DNA of 60,967 nucleotides from CAZTHK01 sp964613215 (GCA_964613215.1 CAZTHK010000020.1:1-60967); one strand, 5' to 3'. Shown: positions 16,069 through 25,355, counted from the stretch's first letter. Program-made: numbers and translations. Notes: generated by a model not told the origin, from the sequence alone.

Positions 16069-17349
16069 ATGGCACAGAAAGTTGACCCCAAGGTTAGTAA
16101 GCGCCTGGAGAGTATTAATCATAAGATACTGATCCTTTCCGGAAAGGGCGGGGTGGGTAAGAGCACCATTGCCGTTAATTTTGCTACCGCCCTGGCACTG
16201 TCGGGCAAGAAGGTTGGTTTGCTGGATATAGATATGCATGGTCCCAGTATTCCCAAACTTCTGGGGGTGGAGGGCAGGCCGCTCCATGGTACCGAAGAGG
16301 AAATTATCCCGCTGCAGGCGGGTGAGAATCTGACGGTTATGTCGATTGGATTCATGCTGCGTAAAAGCGAGGATGCTGTAATATGGCGAGGTCCCATGAA
16401 GTATAACGTGATAAAGCAGTTTCTGGGGGATGTAAAGTGGGGGGACCTGGATTACCTTATAGTGGATTCCCCTCCCGGAACCGGAGATGAACCGCTTACC
16501 ATCGCTCAACTGGTGGGCACCGATTCCAGGGCGGTGGTGGTCACCACCCCCCAGGATGTTTCCATATCAGATGTAAAAAAATGTGTGACCTTCTGCAATC
16601 AGTTGTCTGTGGAGGTGCTGGGAGTGGTTGAGAATATGAGCGGATTCGTCTGCCCCCACTGCGGGAAGAAAACCGATATATTCAAGAGGGGGGGAGGAGA
16701 AAAGATGGCTGCCGATATGGAAATACCATTTCTGGGAAGGGTGCCCCTGGATCCTGAGGTGGTTAATTCCAGTGACAGTGGAAAGGCTTTTGTGTCGAAC
16801 TTTCCCCACACTGAAACTGGAAAGATATTTTCATCTCTGGTGGCTCCTCTGCTGCGGCTGGATAACGAAGAGAGCAGTGTAGTGGCCGGGGGGGAATCGG
16901 GAACCGGCGCGAAGAACAAGGCCGAAACTGAAAAGGGTGACCAATATTCCGGGAAGGTAAAAGTGGCAGAAGCAGAAGGGGGCGGAAAACAAAACAGCAG
17001 TGATAACATAACCACCATTGCCCTCCCGGTTGTGAATGGAAAAGTCTGTGACCACTTCGGGCATTGCCAGCATTTTGCCATGGTAGATGCCGATATGAAC
17101 GAGAAGAAGATAGTTAAAACCGAATTTGTGGATTCTCCCGGTCATCAGCCCGGCCTTCTTCCCCGCTGGCTGCATGAACGGGGGGCGGAAGTGGTGATTG
17201 CGGGAGGTATGGGCAGCAGGGCCAGGAATATATTCAACCAGAATGGAATAGAGGTAGTGGTGGGAGCGGGCGGAGGGAAACCTGAGGATATTGTCAGAGA
17301 TTATCTGGAGGGAACTCTTGAGACCGGTGACAATATCTGTGATCACTGA
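16069..17349 (+). CDS. Mrp/NBP35-type Fe-S ATPase fused to a NifX-like domain
   Basis: P-loop ATPase that assembles and transfers Fe-S clusters, with a second cofactor-binding domain attached. The deviant Walker A SGKGGVGKST is at about residues 24-33. DIDMHGPSIPKLLG and SPPGTGDEP are Mrp/NBP35 hallmarks. The bridging cluster ligands are C195 and C198 in VCPHCG. After a charged linker (about 270-313), a NifX/MTH1175-like domain (about 315-418) carries VVNGKVCDHFGHCQHFAM, with extra Cys/His that could bind a metal cluster. Stand-alone Mrp proteins are about 280-370 residues, so the fusion explains the 426. The stop is 5 bp before the NifU-like gene. Confidence 0.92.
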   Translation: MAQKVDPKVSKRLESINHKILILSGKGGVGKSTIAVNFATALALSGKKVGLLDIDMHGPSIPKLLGVEGRPLHGTEEEIIPLQAGENLTVMSIGFMLRKSEDAVIWRGPMKYNVIKQFLGDVKWGDLDYLIVDSPPGTGDEPLTIAQLVGTDSRAVVVTTPQDVSISDVKKCVTFCNQLSVEVLGVVENMSGFVCPHCGKKTDIFKRGGGEKMAADMEIPFLGRVPLDPEVVNSSDSGKAFVSNFPHTETGKIFSSLVAPLLRLDNEESSVVAGGESGTGAKNKAETEKGDQYSGKVKVAEAEGGGKQNSSDNITTIALPVVNGKVCDHFGHCQHFAMVDADMNEKKIVKTEFVDSPGHQPGLLPRWLHERGAEVVIAGGMGSRARNIFNQNGIEVVVGAGGGKPEDIVRDYLEGTLETGDNICDH

Positions 17350-17354
17350 GAGTT

Positions 17355-17735
17355 ATGAATATAGTAAACGCCTCTTTCTTCAGACACTTCGTCGAACCCA
17401 TCAATGCCGGAACTATTGATGATCCGGAGGGGGTGGGAAAGTACGGAGACCCCGGATGCGGTGATTATCTGGTGGTATATATAAAGGTGGAGGAGGAGGT
17501 AATTACCGATATTAAATTCCTCTGTAAGGGCTGTCCCTCGGCTATAGCTACATCCAGTGCCATGACCGGGATGGTCAAGGGTAAGACCGTCCGGGAGGCT
17601 CTTCGGTTAACCGGCCGGATGGTGGAGGATGAGGTGGGGGGGTTAACCGAGGAAAAACGCCACTGTTCCAACCTGGGAATCTCAGCTCTGAAGGAGGCAA
17701 TAGAGGATTACCGCAGAGGAAAAAGGCAACCTTAA
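17355..17735 (+). CDS. NifU/IscU-like Fe-S cluster scaffold
   Basis: Cytoplasmic scaffold on which Fe-S clusters are built. The NifU N-terminal fold covers the 126 residues. The ligands are visible as C35 in GDPGCGDY and C104 in RHCSNLG, with C57 and C60 (FLCKGCPSA) around the middle site, where canonical IscU has one cysteine. It begins 5 bp after the Mrp fusion gene and is clearly co-transcribed. The PLP gamma-lyase family enzyme 50 bp downstream could release sulfide, although no IscS-type desulfurase is present here (inference). Confidence 0.87.
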   Translation: MNIVNASFFRHFVEPINAGTIDDPEGVGKYGDPGCGDYLVVYIKVEEEVITDIKFLCKGCPSAIATSSAMTGMVKGKTVREALRLTGRMVEDEVGGLTEEKRHCSNLGISALKEAIEDYRRGKRQP

Positions 17736-17785
17736 TTATTAATCAATGAAAGAGGGATCGGATTAACTGGAAAGGAGTTTTAAGT

Positions 17786-18970
17786 ATGGAGGATCTCAGC
17801 AAGAAGCATCAGGAGACCAGGTGTATTCATGGAAGTTTTATTCCGGATGAGAAGGGGGCTGTAGTAACCCCGATATATCAAACCTCCACATTTTCGTTCA
17901 GAAATGTTGATCACGGAGCCAACCTTTTCGCCGGGGAGGAAGAAGGGTATATCTATACCCGTATAGCTAATCCCACTATTCAGGGTGTGGAAAAGGCGGT
18001 ATCCCTTCTGGAAAAAGGGGCTAACGCTATTGGTTGCGCCTCGGGTATGGCGGCGGTCCATCTCATACTTGCCAGCGAGCTGAAGAAGGGAGATCATGTA
18101 ATCTGCAGTGGTGCAGTATACGGCCCGGTTAATACCATACTCAGAGAAATTGTCACCAGATGGGGAGTGAGTGTGGATTTTGTGGATACCTCCGATATTG
18201 AAGCGATAAAGGAAGCCTTGAAGCCTGAGACCAGACTTATACATATTGAAACACCGGGTAATCCCACCAACGTGGTTTCAGATATCCGCGCCATATCGGA
18301 TCTGGCCCACCAGAATGGGGCCAGGGTATCGGTGGACAACACATTTCTCAGTCCCATCCTGCAGCAGCCCCTGGAACTGGGGGCGGATGTGGTTATGCAC
18401 TCCATGACCAAGTTCCTCAACGGCCATGCCGACGTGGTTGCCGGTATCGTGGTATTGAAGGACCGGGAGGACTACACCCGTTACCGCAGTAACATGAACC
18501 TGATTGGAGGAGTAATAAATCCCTTCGATGCCTTTCTGGTTTCCAGGGGTATAAAGACACTGGCTATCCGGATGAAGCGTCACTGCCGGAATTCGGAGAA
18601 GATAGCGAAATATCTGGATATCCACCAGAAGGTGGAACAGGTGCACTTCCCCTGGCTTCCCTCCCATCCCCAGCATGAGGTGGCCAGGAAGCAGATGAAG
18701 GGAGCCGGAGGAATAGTAAGCTTCGAGCTGAAGGGCGGCCTGGAGGCAGGCAGGAAACTGATGAATTCTGTGGAACTCCATACCCTGGCGGTCAGCCTGG
18801 GTGGAGTGGAGAGCCTGATCCAGCATCCCGCTTCCATGACTCATGCCACCATGGATGCGGAGGAGAGGAGGAAGGCCGGAATAAAAGATGGGTTGGTGCG
18901 GATTTCGGTGGGGATCGAAAATGTGGATGAACTGATAGAGGACCTGGAGAATGGATTGGCAGAAGTATAG
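17786..18970 (+). CDS. PLP-dependent Cys/Met metabolism enzyme (gamma-synthase/gamma-lyase family)
   Basis: Fold type I PLP enzyme of the cystathionine gamma-synthase, cystathionine gamma-lyase and methionine gamma-lyase group. The PLP lysine is K209 in HSMTKFLNGHAD. The phosphate-binding tyrosine region YIYTRIANPT and SGMAAVH are present. The position equivalent to the reactive cysteine of methionine gamma-lyase (YGCT) reads YGPV, so a true methionine gamma-lyase is less likely than a gamma-synthase or lyase. The length of 394 is normal. AAAGGAG lies 8 bases before the ATG. It continues the operon of Fe-S assembly genes, which suggests sulfur supply, but this is not proven. Confidence 0.85.
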   Translation: MEDLSKKHQETRCIHGSFIPDEKGAVVTPIYQTSTFSFRNVDHGANLFAGEEEGYIYTRIANPTIQGVEKAVSLLEKGANAIGCASGMAAVHLILASELKKGDHVICSGAVYGPVNTILREIVTRWGVSVDFVDTSDIEAIKEALKPETRLIHIETPGNPTNVVSDIRAISDLAHQNGARVSVDNTFLSPILQQPLELGADVVMHSMTKFLNGHADVVAGIVVLKDREDYTRYRSNMNLIGGVINPFDAFLVSRGIKTLAIRMKRHCRNSEKIAKYLDIHQKVEQVHFPWLPSHPQHEVARKQMKGAGGIVSFELKGGLEAGRKLMNSVELHTLAVSLGGVESLIQHPASMTHATMDAEERRKAGIKDGLVRISVGIENVDELIEDLENGLAEV

Positions 18971-19107
18971 GCATCGGTCTCCGGAGTGGTTGAACCAACT
19001 TCCTGACGGCTGGAGGGCGGAGATTACACTGTATATCCGGATCTCAGGACGCCCATGGGACGGAGATATCATGACAGGTTTGAAATAGAGAGCAAGGAGC
19101 AGTGTCC

Positions 19108-19743
19108 ATGAAGTGGAGGCCCATTGAACCAGACCCGGAAATAATCGAAGAGAACAAAAGAATTAACCGGGAACAGTCGGAACTTTACCGCTCCCATGGA
19201 ATGGAGAGGGAGGAGGCGGTGAAGTTTATCATCGAATCTGCCGGCGTTATAGAACCGCCGGTGCTGGACGTGGGAGCGGGGCAGGGATGGGTAAGCGTGG
19301 AACTGGCCAGAAGGGGAATTAAGGTGCACGCCGCCGACTCATCCGAAGAGATGCTTCAGATTTCCTTGCTGAATGCCAAATCATACGGCGTTGAAAAGCT
19401 GATTGAATACTACATCACCGACGCTGCTGATCTTCCCTTCCGGGATGATTACTTCAACCTGGTAATAATGGTCAATGTACTGCATCACCTCAAGGATATA
19501 AGTCCGGTACTGAGGGAAATATCCCGGGTTATCGCTCCGGGAGGAAATTTTCTGGTATCGGATCTGACCAGGGACGGGTTTGAAATACTGGACCGGATCA
19601 GCGAGATAGAGGGTGAAGTCCATGAGGTAGAGAGGGAATACACTATAGACGAGGTGGGCCGGATCCTGCCCGATTTCGGGCTGCACTGCCGGGAGAGGGA
19701 CATAAGGTTTCAGCAGTACGTTATGCTGGCCGGCAAATCATAG
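19108..19743 (+). CDS. class I SAM-dependent methyltransferase
   Basis: Methyltransferase with the Rossmann-like fold. Motif I is VLDVGAGQGWVS (about residues 52-63), the acidic end of strand 2 is ADSSEEM, motif II is DAADLPFRDDYFNLVI, and the post-motif VNVLHHL resembles the UbiE/COQ5 group. Residues 160-205 may shape the substrate site. I chose the ATG at 19108, which has AAGGAG 8 bases upstream; a GTG two codons earlier lies too close to it. Its place at the end of the Fe-S/PLP operon could mean a role there, but the substrate is unknown. Confidence 0.82.
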   Translation: MKWRPIEPDPEIIEENKRINREQSELYRSHGMEREEAVKFIIESAGVIEPPVLDVGAGQGWVSVELARRGIKVHAADSSEEMLQISLLNAKSYGVEKLIEYYITDAADLPFRDDYFNLVIMVNVLHHLKDISPVLREISRVIAPGGNFLVSDLTRDGFEILDRISEIEGEVHEVEREYTIDEVGRILPDFGLHCRERDIRFQQYVMLAGKS

Positions 19744-19874
19744 TTGCGCTTCCCCGCGATCAAACCCCTCTACGGCAGTATCTCTGGGTTTACAGGTGTT
19801 CCCATTGTATAATAGTAGAAATAATCCGCTATTTTGTGATCCATACACCTGTCAAGCAAGGAGTATGCAGGGCA

Positions 19875-22800
19875 ATGTTTATTGAAGATAACTTCAGCCG
19901 GTTAAAGAAGATATCCATATATATGGTAGTAATATTATGTGTTTTCGGGTCCAGTGGAACCGCCCAGGATATTGGAAGGCTGGATTCACTCTCCCGGGCG
20001 CATAATCTGAAATTCCTGGAGGGCAGGTCGGAGGCCTACCTTATGGCCGACCAGGGAAGCTGGCCGGTAAGGGGCTTGACCGGCCGGAATGAGTACTTCG
20101 AGCTTCAGGTGGTCAGGGGAGGCTTTCCCCGTTATTACAAGACCTGTAATGTGGATGCCGCCAGAACCACCCGGACAGACAGTGTTCAGTACTATGTGGG
20201 CGGGGGGGAAGGTATCACCATAGGTCAGTGGGACGGCGGCAGTGTTAGAGGTAATCATCAGGAGCTGGTAAACAGGGCCGAGTGGCTGGATCCCGGTCCC
20301 TATATCCCGGCCGATCATGCTACTCATGTGGCTGGCATAATGATAGCTTCGGGGGTGGATCCTGCAGCAGAGGGAATGGCTTATCAGGCGGAGGTTTCCT
20401 CATATGAATGGAACAATGACCTTGCGGAGATGGCCGGTGAAGCAGCCGACGGCCTGCTTCTCTCCAATCACTCCTACGGCACCATAAGGGGGTGGTTCTG
20501 GAACGGGGCCTGGTACTGGTATGGTGACACCACCATATCCGAAACGGAAGATTACCGGTTTGGCTTCTATGATGAATTCGCTGCTTCGGTAGATGATATG
20601 GCGGATGCCGCTCCCGGTTATCTGGTAGTGGTCGCAGCGAGCAATGACCGCAATGACAGTGTGGAGCCGGGCACCGAGCATTATTATTATCATAAGGGCC
20701 TGGGAATGTGGCAAAGCAGTATAAAGACCAGAGAGCCGGATGGCGGGGAGGATGGATTCGACTGCATTCCGGAGGGCCTGCAGGTGACCAAGAACAGCCT
20801 GGTGGTCGGGGCGGTGAGGGATGTAGCCGAATATAACGGGCCATCCGATGTGGAGATGACTGTTTTCAGCAGCTGGGGGCCCACCGACGACGGCAGGATA
20901 AAACCGGATATCTCAGGTAACGGCTACAAGCTGTACTCCTCAGATGCAGCCTCGACCCAGTCCTACTCCATTCACAGCGGAACCTCCATGGCTGCTCCGA
21001 ACGTCTGTGGTTCTCTGGCCCTGCTTCAGGATTACTACATGGATAATCACAATGGAAGGGCAATGAAGGGAGCAACCCTCAAGGCCCTGGCCATTCATAC
21101 CGCCAGAGAAGCCGGACCGGCTGAGGGTCCCGACTACATGTACGGATGGGGGTTGCTGGATGCCCTGGAAGCTTATCAGCTTATAGAGCGGGATATTTCC
21201 AGGCGTGGTGATCTGATCGGTGAGTACACCCTTAATGAGGGATTTCCCAAGGAGTTCTTCTATTACTGTGACGGAACCCCGGGTGAGCTGGAGGTAACCA
21301 TCTGCTGGAATGATCCGGCGGGGGAGCCCCCCTCTCCGGCACTTGATCCACCGGATATCATGCTGGTCAACGATCTGGATCTAAGAGTGACCAGGGGTGC
21401 CGAAATCTTCCGGCCCTGGACCCTGAACCCGGCCAGTCCTTCCGATTCGGCTGCCAGGGGCGATAATTTCAGGGATAATGTGGAGAAGGTGGATATAAAT
21501 AATCCTCAGGAGGGAGTTTATCTGGTAAGGGTAGATCACAAGGGCGATCTGGAGGGGGGTAGCGAGAACTTCTCCATAGTTGTGTCGGGTCCGGGAGTGG
21601 AGAGAACCAATACCATCAGCGTGTATCCGGACGGTTCCGGGGATGCACCCGATATAAAGTCTGCGGTGGCAGCCGCTCAGGATGGCGAACATATACACGT
21701 TTATCCCGGAGTGTACTACGAACATAATATTACCGTAGACAAAAAGGTGCAGATAATGGGGATAGGCAGTGTGGACAGTACCCGGATCGATGCGGGGGGC
21801 CAGGGCAGGTGTTTCATATTCCCCGCCGGAAGTGACACCATAGTGGTGGAGGGATTAACCCTGACCGGAGGCTTGAGCAGCGATTCCGGAATACCCACTG
21901 CCGGAGGCACCGGCCCATCCAGCCCGGTGGACGGCTGCGGTGGAGCGGTATGGTGCGCCAACCCCAACGTTTCTCTGATTAACTGTAATTTTATAGAGAA
22001 TGAATCTGATTATGGAGGAGCCATCTATGTGAGTGGAGCTTCTCCTGATATCTACGGATCTGTTTTCAAGAGTAACTCAGCTTCTCTGGCTGGAGGAGGT
22101 ATTTATCTGGATGGTGCTGATTGTTTGCTGGAGTACTGTGTTCTGGACAGGAATATTACCAGCGGAGAGGGGGGAGGCTTGTATGCGATTGGTTCATCCC
22201 CCCGGCTGATAAGTTGTACCCTGGACCGTAATCTTGCTCTCATTCACGGAGGCGGGATATATGCCGGTGAGGCCAGCATGGTGGAGGTTACTCAGAGCAT
22301 AGTTTACGGATCCCCGGCGGGGGAGGGTATTTACGGAGATGTTGGTGTTAGCGGGATTAATATAACTTGCAGTGATGTATATGGTAACGCAACCGGAGAC
22401 TACGGGGGAGGCATATCCGACCAGACCGGGGTTAATGGTAATATATCCCAGGATCCCCTGATGTGCAGCCACACAGGTGATACCTACGGTATCAGCGATA
22501 ATTCTCCCTGCACCCCGGACAGAAATTCATGCGGAGTACTTATGGGCGCCGAATGGATAGAGTGCCATTATCAGGCTGTACTCAACGTGGCAGCAGATGG
22601 CAGTGGTGATTATCTCACCATACGGGAGGCCCTGGATGCCGCGGTGGGGGGGGATACCATTCTGGTCGCGCCGGGCACTTATACCGGAGAGGGCAACTGG
22701 GATATCCGTTTCGAGGTGGCTGAGGTGGTGGTGATCTCCCGGGATGGACCGGAGGCCACGGTCATAGACTGCGGCGCCGGAGAAGGATCCAACCATTTCG

Positions 22801-24062
22801 GCATTGAGTTCAGCGGCGGCCAGGATGCCCGTACTGTCCTCAGCGGGTTTACCATTACCAATGCCTCCAAAGGAGCCATATCCTGCATGTTCGGTTCCGG
22901 ACCATTGATTGAGAATTGCGTGATTACCGGCAATAGAGGGGGGGGAACCCTGGCGGGAGGAGGGTTCTACCTTTATGAGTCGGATGCGGTAATAAGAGAT
23001 TGCGTGATTTCGGATAACTATACCAACGAACATGGAGGGGCAATAGAATCTTTCCGGTCTTCTCCCCTGGTGGAATCCTGTGTCATTGAGGGTAACAGTG
23101 CCCGGCAGAATGGAGGGGGAATATATCTTATGAAATCCAACCCCGTCATTATCACCGGAACGACCTTTCTGGGTAATGTAGCTGTGGAAGAATCCGGGGG
23201 AGGTATATGTACCAACCATTCCAATGTATTAATCGAGGACTGCATTGTGCGGGCCGACAGTGCGGGTTACGGAGGGGGAGGGATATTCAACGGCCTGGGA
23301 TCTTCCGCTACGGTGATAAATAGTCTGGTACTGGATAACTACGCCGCTAATATGGGGGGAGGGGTCTACAGCGATACCGGCATGACCATGGAGGGTTGTA
23401 CCGTTACAGGCAACCAGGCGGTTTGGTACGGGGGAGGATTGGAGCTGGTCCATGGTGACGGAAATCAATTGACCAGGACAGTGGTGGCCTTTAATCAGTC
23501 CGCGGGAGGGATATTTACCCTGTACGAGGATCTGGATATAAGCTGCAGTGATGTTTATGATAATGGAGGGGGTAACTATACCGGTTCCACAGCCGATATG
23601 ACCGGAGTGGACGGTAACTTCTCTGAAGATCCGCTGTTCTGTAACCCGGATACGGGAAACTATCACGTCCGAAGTGATTCTCCCTGTCTGCCTCCCGGCA
23701 ATCCATGCAGTGAACTGGCGGGGGCGAAGGCGCTGGGATGTTATGACTCGGTAACTGCGGTGGATGAAGATGGGAAACTTCCCCGGGTTACCCGCCTCAA
23801 CTCTGTTTTCCCGAACCCATTTAATCCGGTGACAAGAATCAGGTTCCAGCTATCCTCCCGGACGGCGGCGAGGCTGATAGTCTATGACATTGCCGGACAC
23901 CGGGTGAGAACACTGGTGGATGAGGAGATGAAGGGGGGAGAGCACAATGTGCTATGGAGGGGGATGAATGATCAGGGCAGCAGGACTGCCTCCGGTGTTT
24001 ATTTCCTCCGGCTTTCCACCCCGGACAGGGTCGATTCCAGGAAGATCATTCTTCTGCGCTAG
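19875..24062 (+). CDS. secreted S8 subtilisin-like protease with two beta-helix modules and T9SS sorting domain
   Basis: Large (1395 aa) exported serine protease. Signal peptide about residues 1-31 (ISIYMVVILCVFGSSGTAQ). The subtilisin domain carries D120 (QWDGG), H151 (DHATHVAG) and S371 (SGTSMAAP). A jelly-roll P-domain-like stretch follows (about 440-580). Then two tandem right-handed beta-helix units each start with a similar phrase (YPDGSGDAPDIKSAV; AADGSGDYLTIREAL) and contain GG-rich rungs, as in polymorphic outer membrane proteins. The C-terminus has a T9SS type A domain (FPNPFNP, RLIVYDIAGHRVRTLVDEE, ending KIILLR). The ATG at 19875 follows AAGGAG; a GTG at 19836 is also open. The protein is expected to cross the outer membrane and be anchored or released. 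Confidence 0.9.
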   Translation: MFIEDNFSRLKKISIYMVVILCVFGSSGTAQDIGRLDSLSRAHNLKFLEGRSEAYLMADQGSWPVRGLTGRNEYFELQVVRGGFPRYYKTCNVDAARTTRTDSVQYYVGGGEGITIGQWDGGSVRGNHQELVNRAEWLDPGPYIPADHATHVAGIMIASGVDPAAEGMAYQAEVSSYEWNNDLAEMAGEAADGLLLSNHSYGTIRGWFWNGAWYWYGDTTISETEDYRFGFYDEFAASVDDMADAAPGYLVVVAASNDRNDSVEPGTEHYYYHKGLGMWQSSIKTREPDGGEDGFDCIPEGLQVTKNSLVVGAVRDVAEYNGPSDVEMTVFSSWGPTDDGRIKPDISGNGYKLYSSDAASTQSYSIHSGTSMAAPNVCGSLALLQDYYMDNHNGRAMKGATLKALAIHTAREAGPAEGPDYMYGWGLLDALEAYQLIERDISRRGDLIGEYTLNEGFPKEFFYYCDGTPGELEVTICWNDPAGEPPSPALDPPDIMLVNDLDLRVTRGAEIFRPWTLNPASPSDSAARGDNFRDNVEKVDINNPQEGVYLVRVDHKGDLEGGSENFSIVVSGPGVERTNTISVYPDGSGDAPDIKSAVAAAQDGEHIHVYPGVYYEHNITVDKKVQIMGIGSVDSTRIDAGGQGRCFIFPAGSDTIVVEGLTLTGGLSSDSGIPTAGGTGPSSPVDGCGGAVWCANPNVSLINCNFIENESDYGGAIYVSGASPDIYGSVFKSNSASLAGGGIYLDGADCLLEYCVLDRNITSGEGGGLYAIGSSPRLISCTLDRNLALIHGGGIYAGEASMVEVTQSIVYGSPAGEGIYGDVGVSGINITCSDVYGNATGDYGGGISDQTGVNGNISQDPLMCSHTGDTYGISDNSPCTPDRNSCGVLMGAEWIECHYQAVLNVAADGSGDYLTIREALDAAVGGDTILVAPGTYTGEGNWDIRFEVAEVVVISRDGPEATVIDCGAGEGSNHFGIEFSGGQDARTVLSGFTITNASKGAISCMFGSGPLIENCVITGNRGGGTLAGGGFYLYESDAVIRDCVISDNYTNEHGGAIESFRSSPLVESCVIEGNSARQNGGGIYLMKSNPVIITGTTFLGNVAVEESGGGICTNHSNVLIEDCIVRADSAGYGGGGIFNGLGSSATVINSLVLDNYAANMGGGVYSDTGMTMEGCTVTGNQAVWYGGGLELVHGDGNQLTRTVVAFNQSAGGIFTLYEDLDISCSDVYDNGGGNYTGSTADMTGVDGNFSEDPLFCNPDTGNYHVRSDSPCLPPGNPCSELAGAKALGCYDSVTAVDEDGKLPRVTRLNSVFPNPFNPVTRIRFQLSSRTAARLIVYDIAGHRVRTLVDEEMKGGEHNVLWRGMNDQGSRTASGVYFLRLSTPDRVDSRKIILLR

Positions 24063-24080
24063 GACGTGTCTGACAGGCAG

Positions 24081-24190
24081 CAGGGCAGAGTTCCACGGGC
24101 TTGTAAGTGGGTGAATGTGAACTCCGCCCGGATGGGCGGCGGGCAAAGCTGGTATTTTGATTAAGTGTCATGGGCTTGCCCATGGTTATC
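24081..24190 (+). repeat. 110-bp palindrome-bounded repeat, copy A
   Basis: About 90% identical to copy B at 36355-36464 and of the same 110-bp length. It starts CAGGGCAGAGTTCCACGGGC, has a GC-rich core (CTCCGCCCGG) and ends with the palindrome CATGGGCTTGCCCATG followed by GTTATC. It lies between two convergent genes and touches the stop codon of the lipoprotein gene at 24190. Hairpin ends without coding capacity suit a non-autonomous IS200/IS605-type or REP-like element, possibly also ending transcription. Confidence 0.7.
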
Positions 24191-24777
24191 TACTCTTTCT
24201 CCGGCTGTGACTTGAGCTGCTTCAGTCTGTTATGTAGCTGGTCGTACAGGTACTGAACATACAGCTCAGTCTTCTCCTTCTTGATTATCCTTCTCAGGGT
24301 AACCGACATCTGAGGGGGTTTGATCCGGTATGTTTTATATACCGTTTCAACGGTTCCGTCCGGGCATACTGCTTTGAGCCCGTATCTGTTCTCCAGTTCT
24401 CTTCTGAGTTTTCGAAGCTGGTTAACTCCGGTGTTGCGATAGTATACTATTACCTCCATCAATTGATCATCCAGGAATGCCAGTCGCACCCCTTCCGTAC
24501 CCCTGGTATTCTCCAGGGGTCTGGAAAGATAGTAAAATTCTCCCGGATGACCACTCCGGGGAGGTGGAGCTTTTTCCCATCTTACCCGGTGCCTGGCCCG
24601 GCTGAACAGTTCATCCTTTCCCTCCCCCAGGTAGAAACCGTATACCGGTTGATCCAGTTTTTTCACCCTGACCCTGGCTTCTTCCTTCTGACCGGAGCAG
24701 GATGGGAGTGAAAGCGAAATAATAATAAGAGATATTACAGATAAACCACAGATCCTGGAGATTCTCCCTGATGACAT
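24190..24777 (-). CDS. lipoprotein of unknown function
   Basis: 195 residues. The signal peptide ends in a lipobox, LPSC (about residue 27), so it is predicted to be anchored in a membrane facing the periplasm. The rest is a soluble, basic domain with no recognised family; it contains GFYLGEGKDEL and VYYRNTGVNQLRKLRREL, a pattern loosely like small ligand-binding domains that compare charge and length of coils. I chose the ATG at 24777, with AAGGAG 7 bases upstream; an ATG at 24819 adds 14 residues before the signal. It is the last gene of the minus-strand exosortase neighbourhood, 150 bp after the FHA gene, and may share its transcript. Confidence 0.7.
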   Translation of the reverse strand: MSSGRISRICGLSVISLIIISLSLPSCSGQKEEARVRVKKLDQPVYGFYLGEGKDELFSRARHRVRWEKAPPPRSGHPGEFYYLSRPLENTRGTEGVRLAFLDDQLMEVIVYYRNTGVNQLRKLRRELENRYGLKAVCPDGTVETVYKTYRIKPPQMSVTLRRIIKKEKTELYVQYLYDQLHNRLKQLKSQPEKE

Positions 24778-24925
24778 CAAATTCTCCTTGTTGGATAAAG
24801 GTTTATGTCCGGCCGGCATGGAATGCGCAGTGGTGACCGGGTTAATATATTTAATGTCACTAAATTAACATGGATAGGCGGGCAATAAAAGCAATAAAAA
24901 TGATAGCTCTAACCGGAGGCTTGCC

Positions 24926-25288
24926 TTAAGGTTGCCCTTGCCCGGAGAATTTTATCTTGAACTTTCCTATTTCTATTATATCTCCGTTGTTGAGCTTCCT
25001 GCGGTGAGCTTCTCTCCGGTTGATCAGGATGCCATCCTTGCTGTTCAGGTCTTCTATGATGTATTCTCCACCGGATTTCGTTATCATGGCATGTTCACCC
25101 GATACCAGTGAATTATCCAGGCATATATCGCAGTCAAGATCACTGCCCAGTATTGTTTTCTTCCTGGTGAGCATCATCTTGAGCCCGGAAAAACAGCCGT
25201 TTTGAATGGTTAGTTTTGCAGATTTATTGTTCTGTTTTCTCTTTGCTGTAGAAGTATTGCTTTTATAAGTGGTTGATTTATTTGACAT
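24926..25288 (-). CDS. FHA domain protein
   Basis: Nearly the whole of this 120-residue protein is a forkhead-associated domain, which binds phosphothreonine peptides. Typical residues are seen: LGSDLDCDI, NSLVSGEHAMI and DLNSKDGILINR (about residues 50-100). The first 30 residues are Ser/Thr/Lys rich and could be a phosphorylation target (inference). I chose the ATG at 25288, with GGGGAAAG upstream; another ATG at 25315 has none. A strong sigma-54 promoter match lies at 25356-25371. No Ser/Thr kinase is encoded nearby. The gene follows prsR and the DNRLRE lipoprotein, so it may belong to the exosortase regulon. Confidence 0.88.
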   Translation of the reverse strand: MSNKSTTYKSNTSTAKRKQNNKSAKLTIQNGCFSGLKMMLTRKKTILGSDLDCDICLDNSLVSGEHAMITKSGGEYIIEDLNSKDGILINRREAHRRKLNNGDIIEIGKFKIKFSGQGQP

Positions 25289-25355
25289 TTCAATTCTTTC
25301 CCCGTGATGATCCATCAGTTGCTTCGGCTTTCAAGTGTTTCAGGGATTCCCTAAC

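Noticed and set aside
14345..17735. Nitrogenase cofactor cluster
   Set aside because: NifX-like and NifU-like proteins are present but no nifHDK, nifB or nifEN; the set fits ORP-type clusters better.
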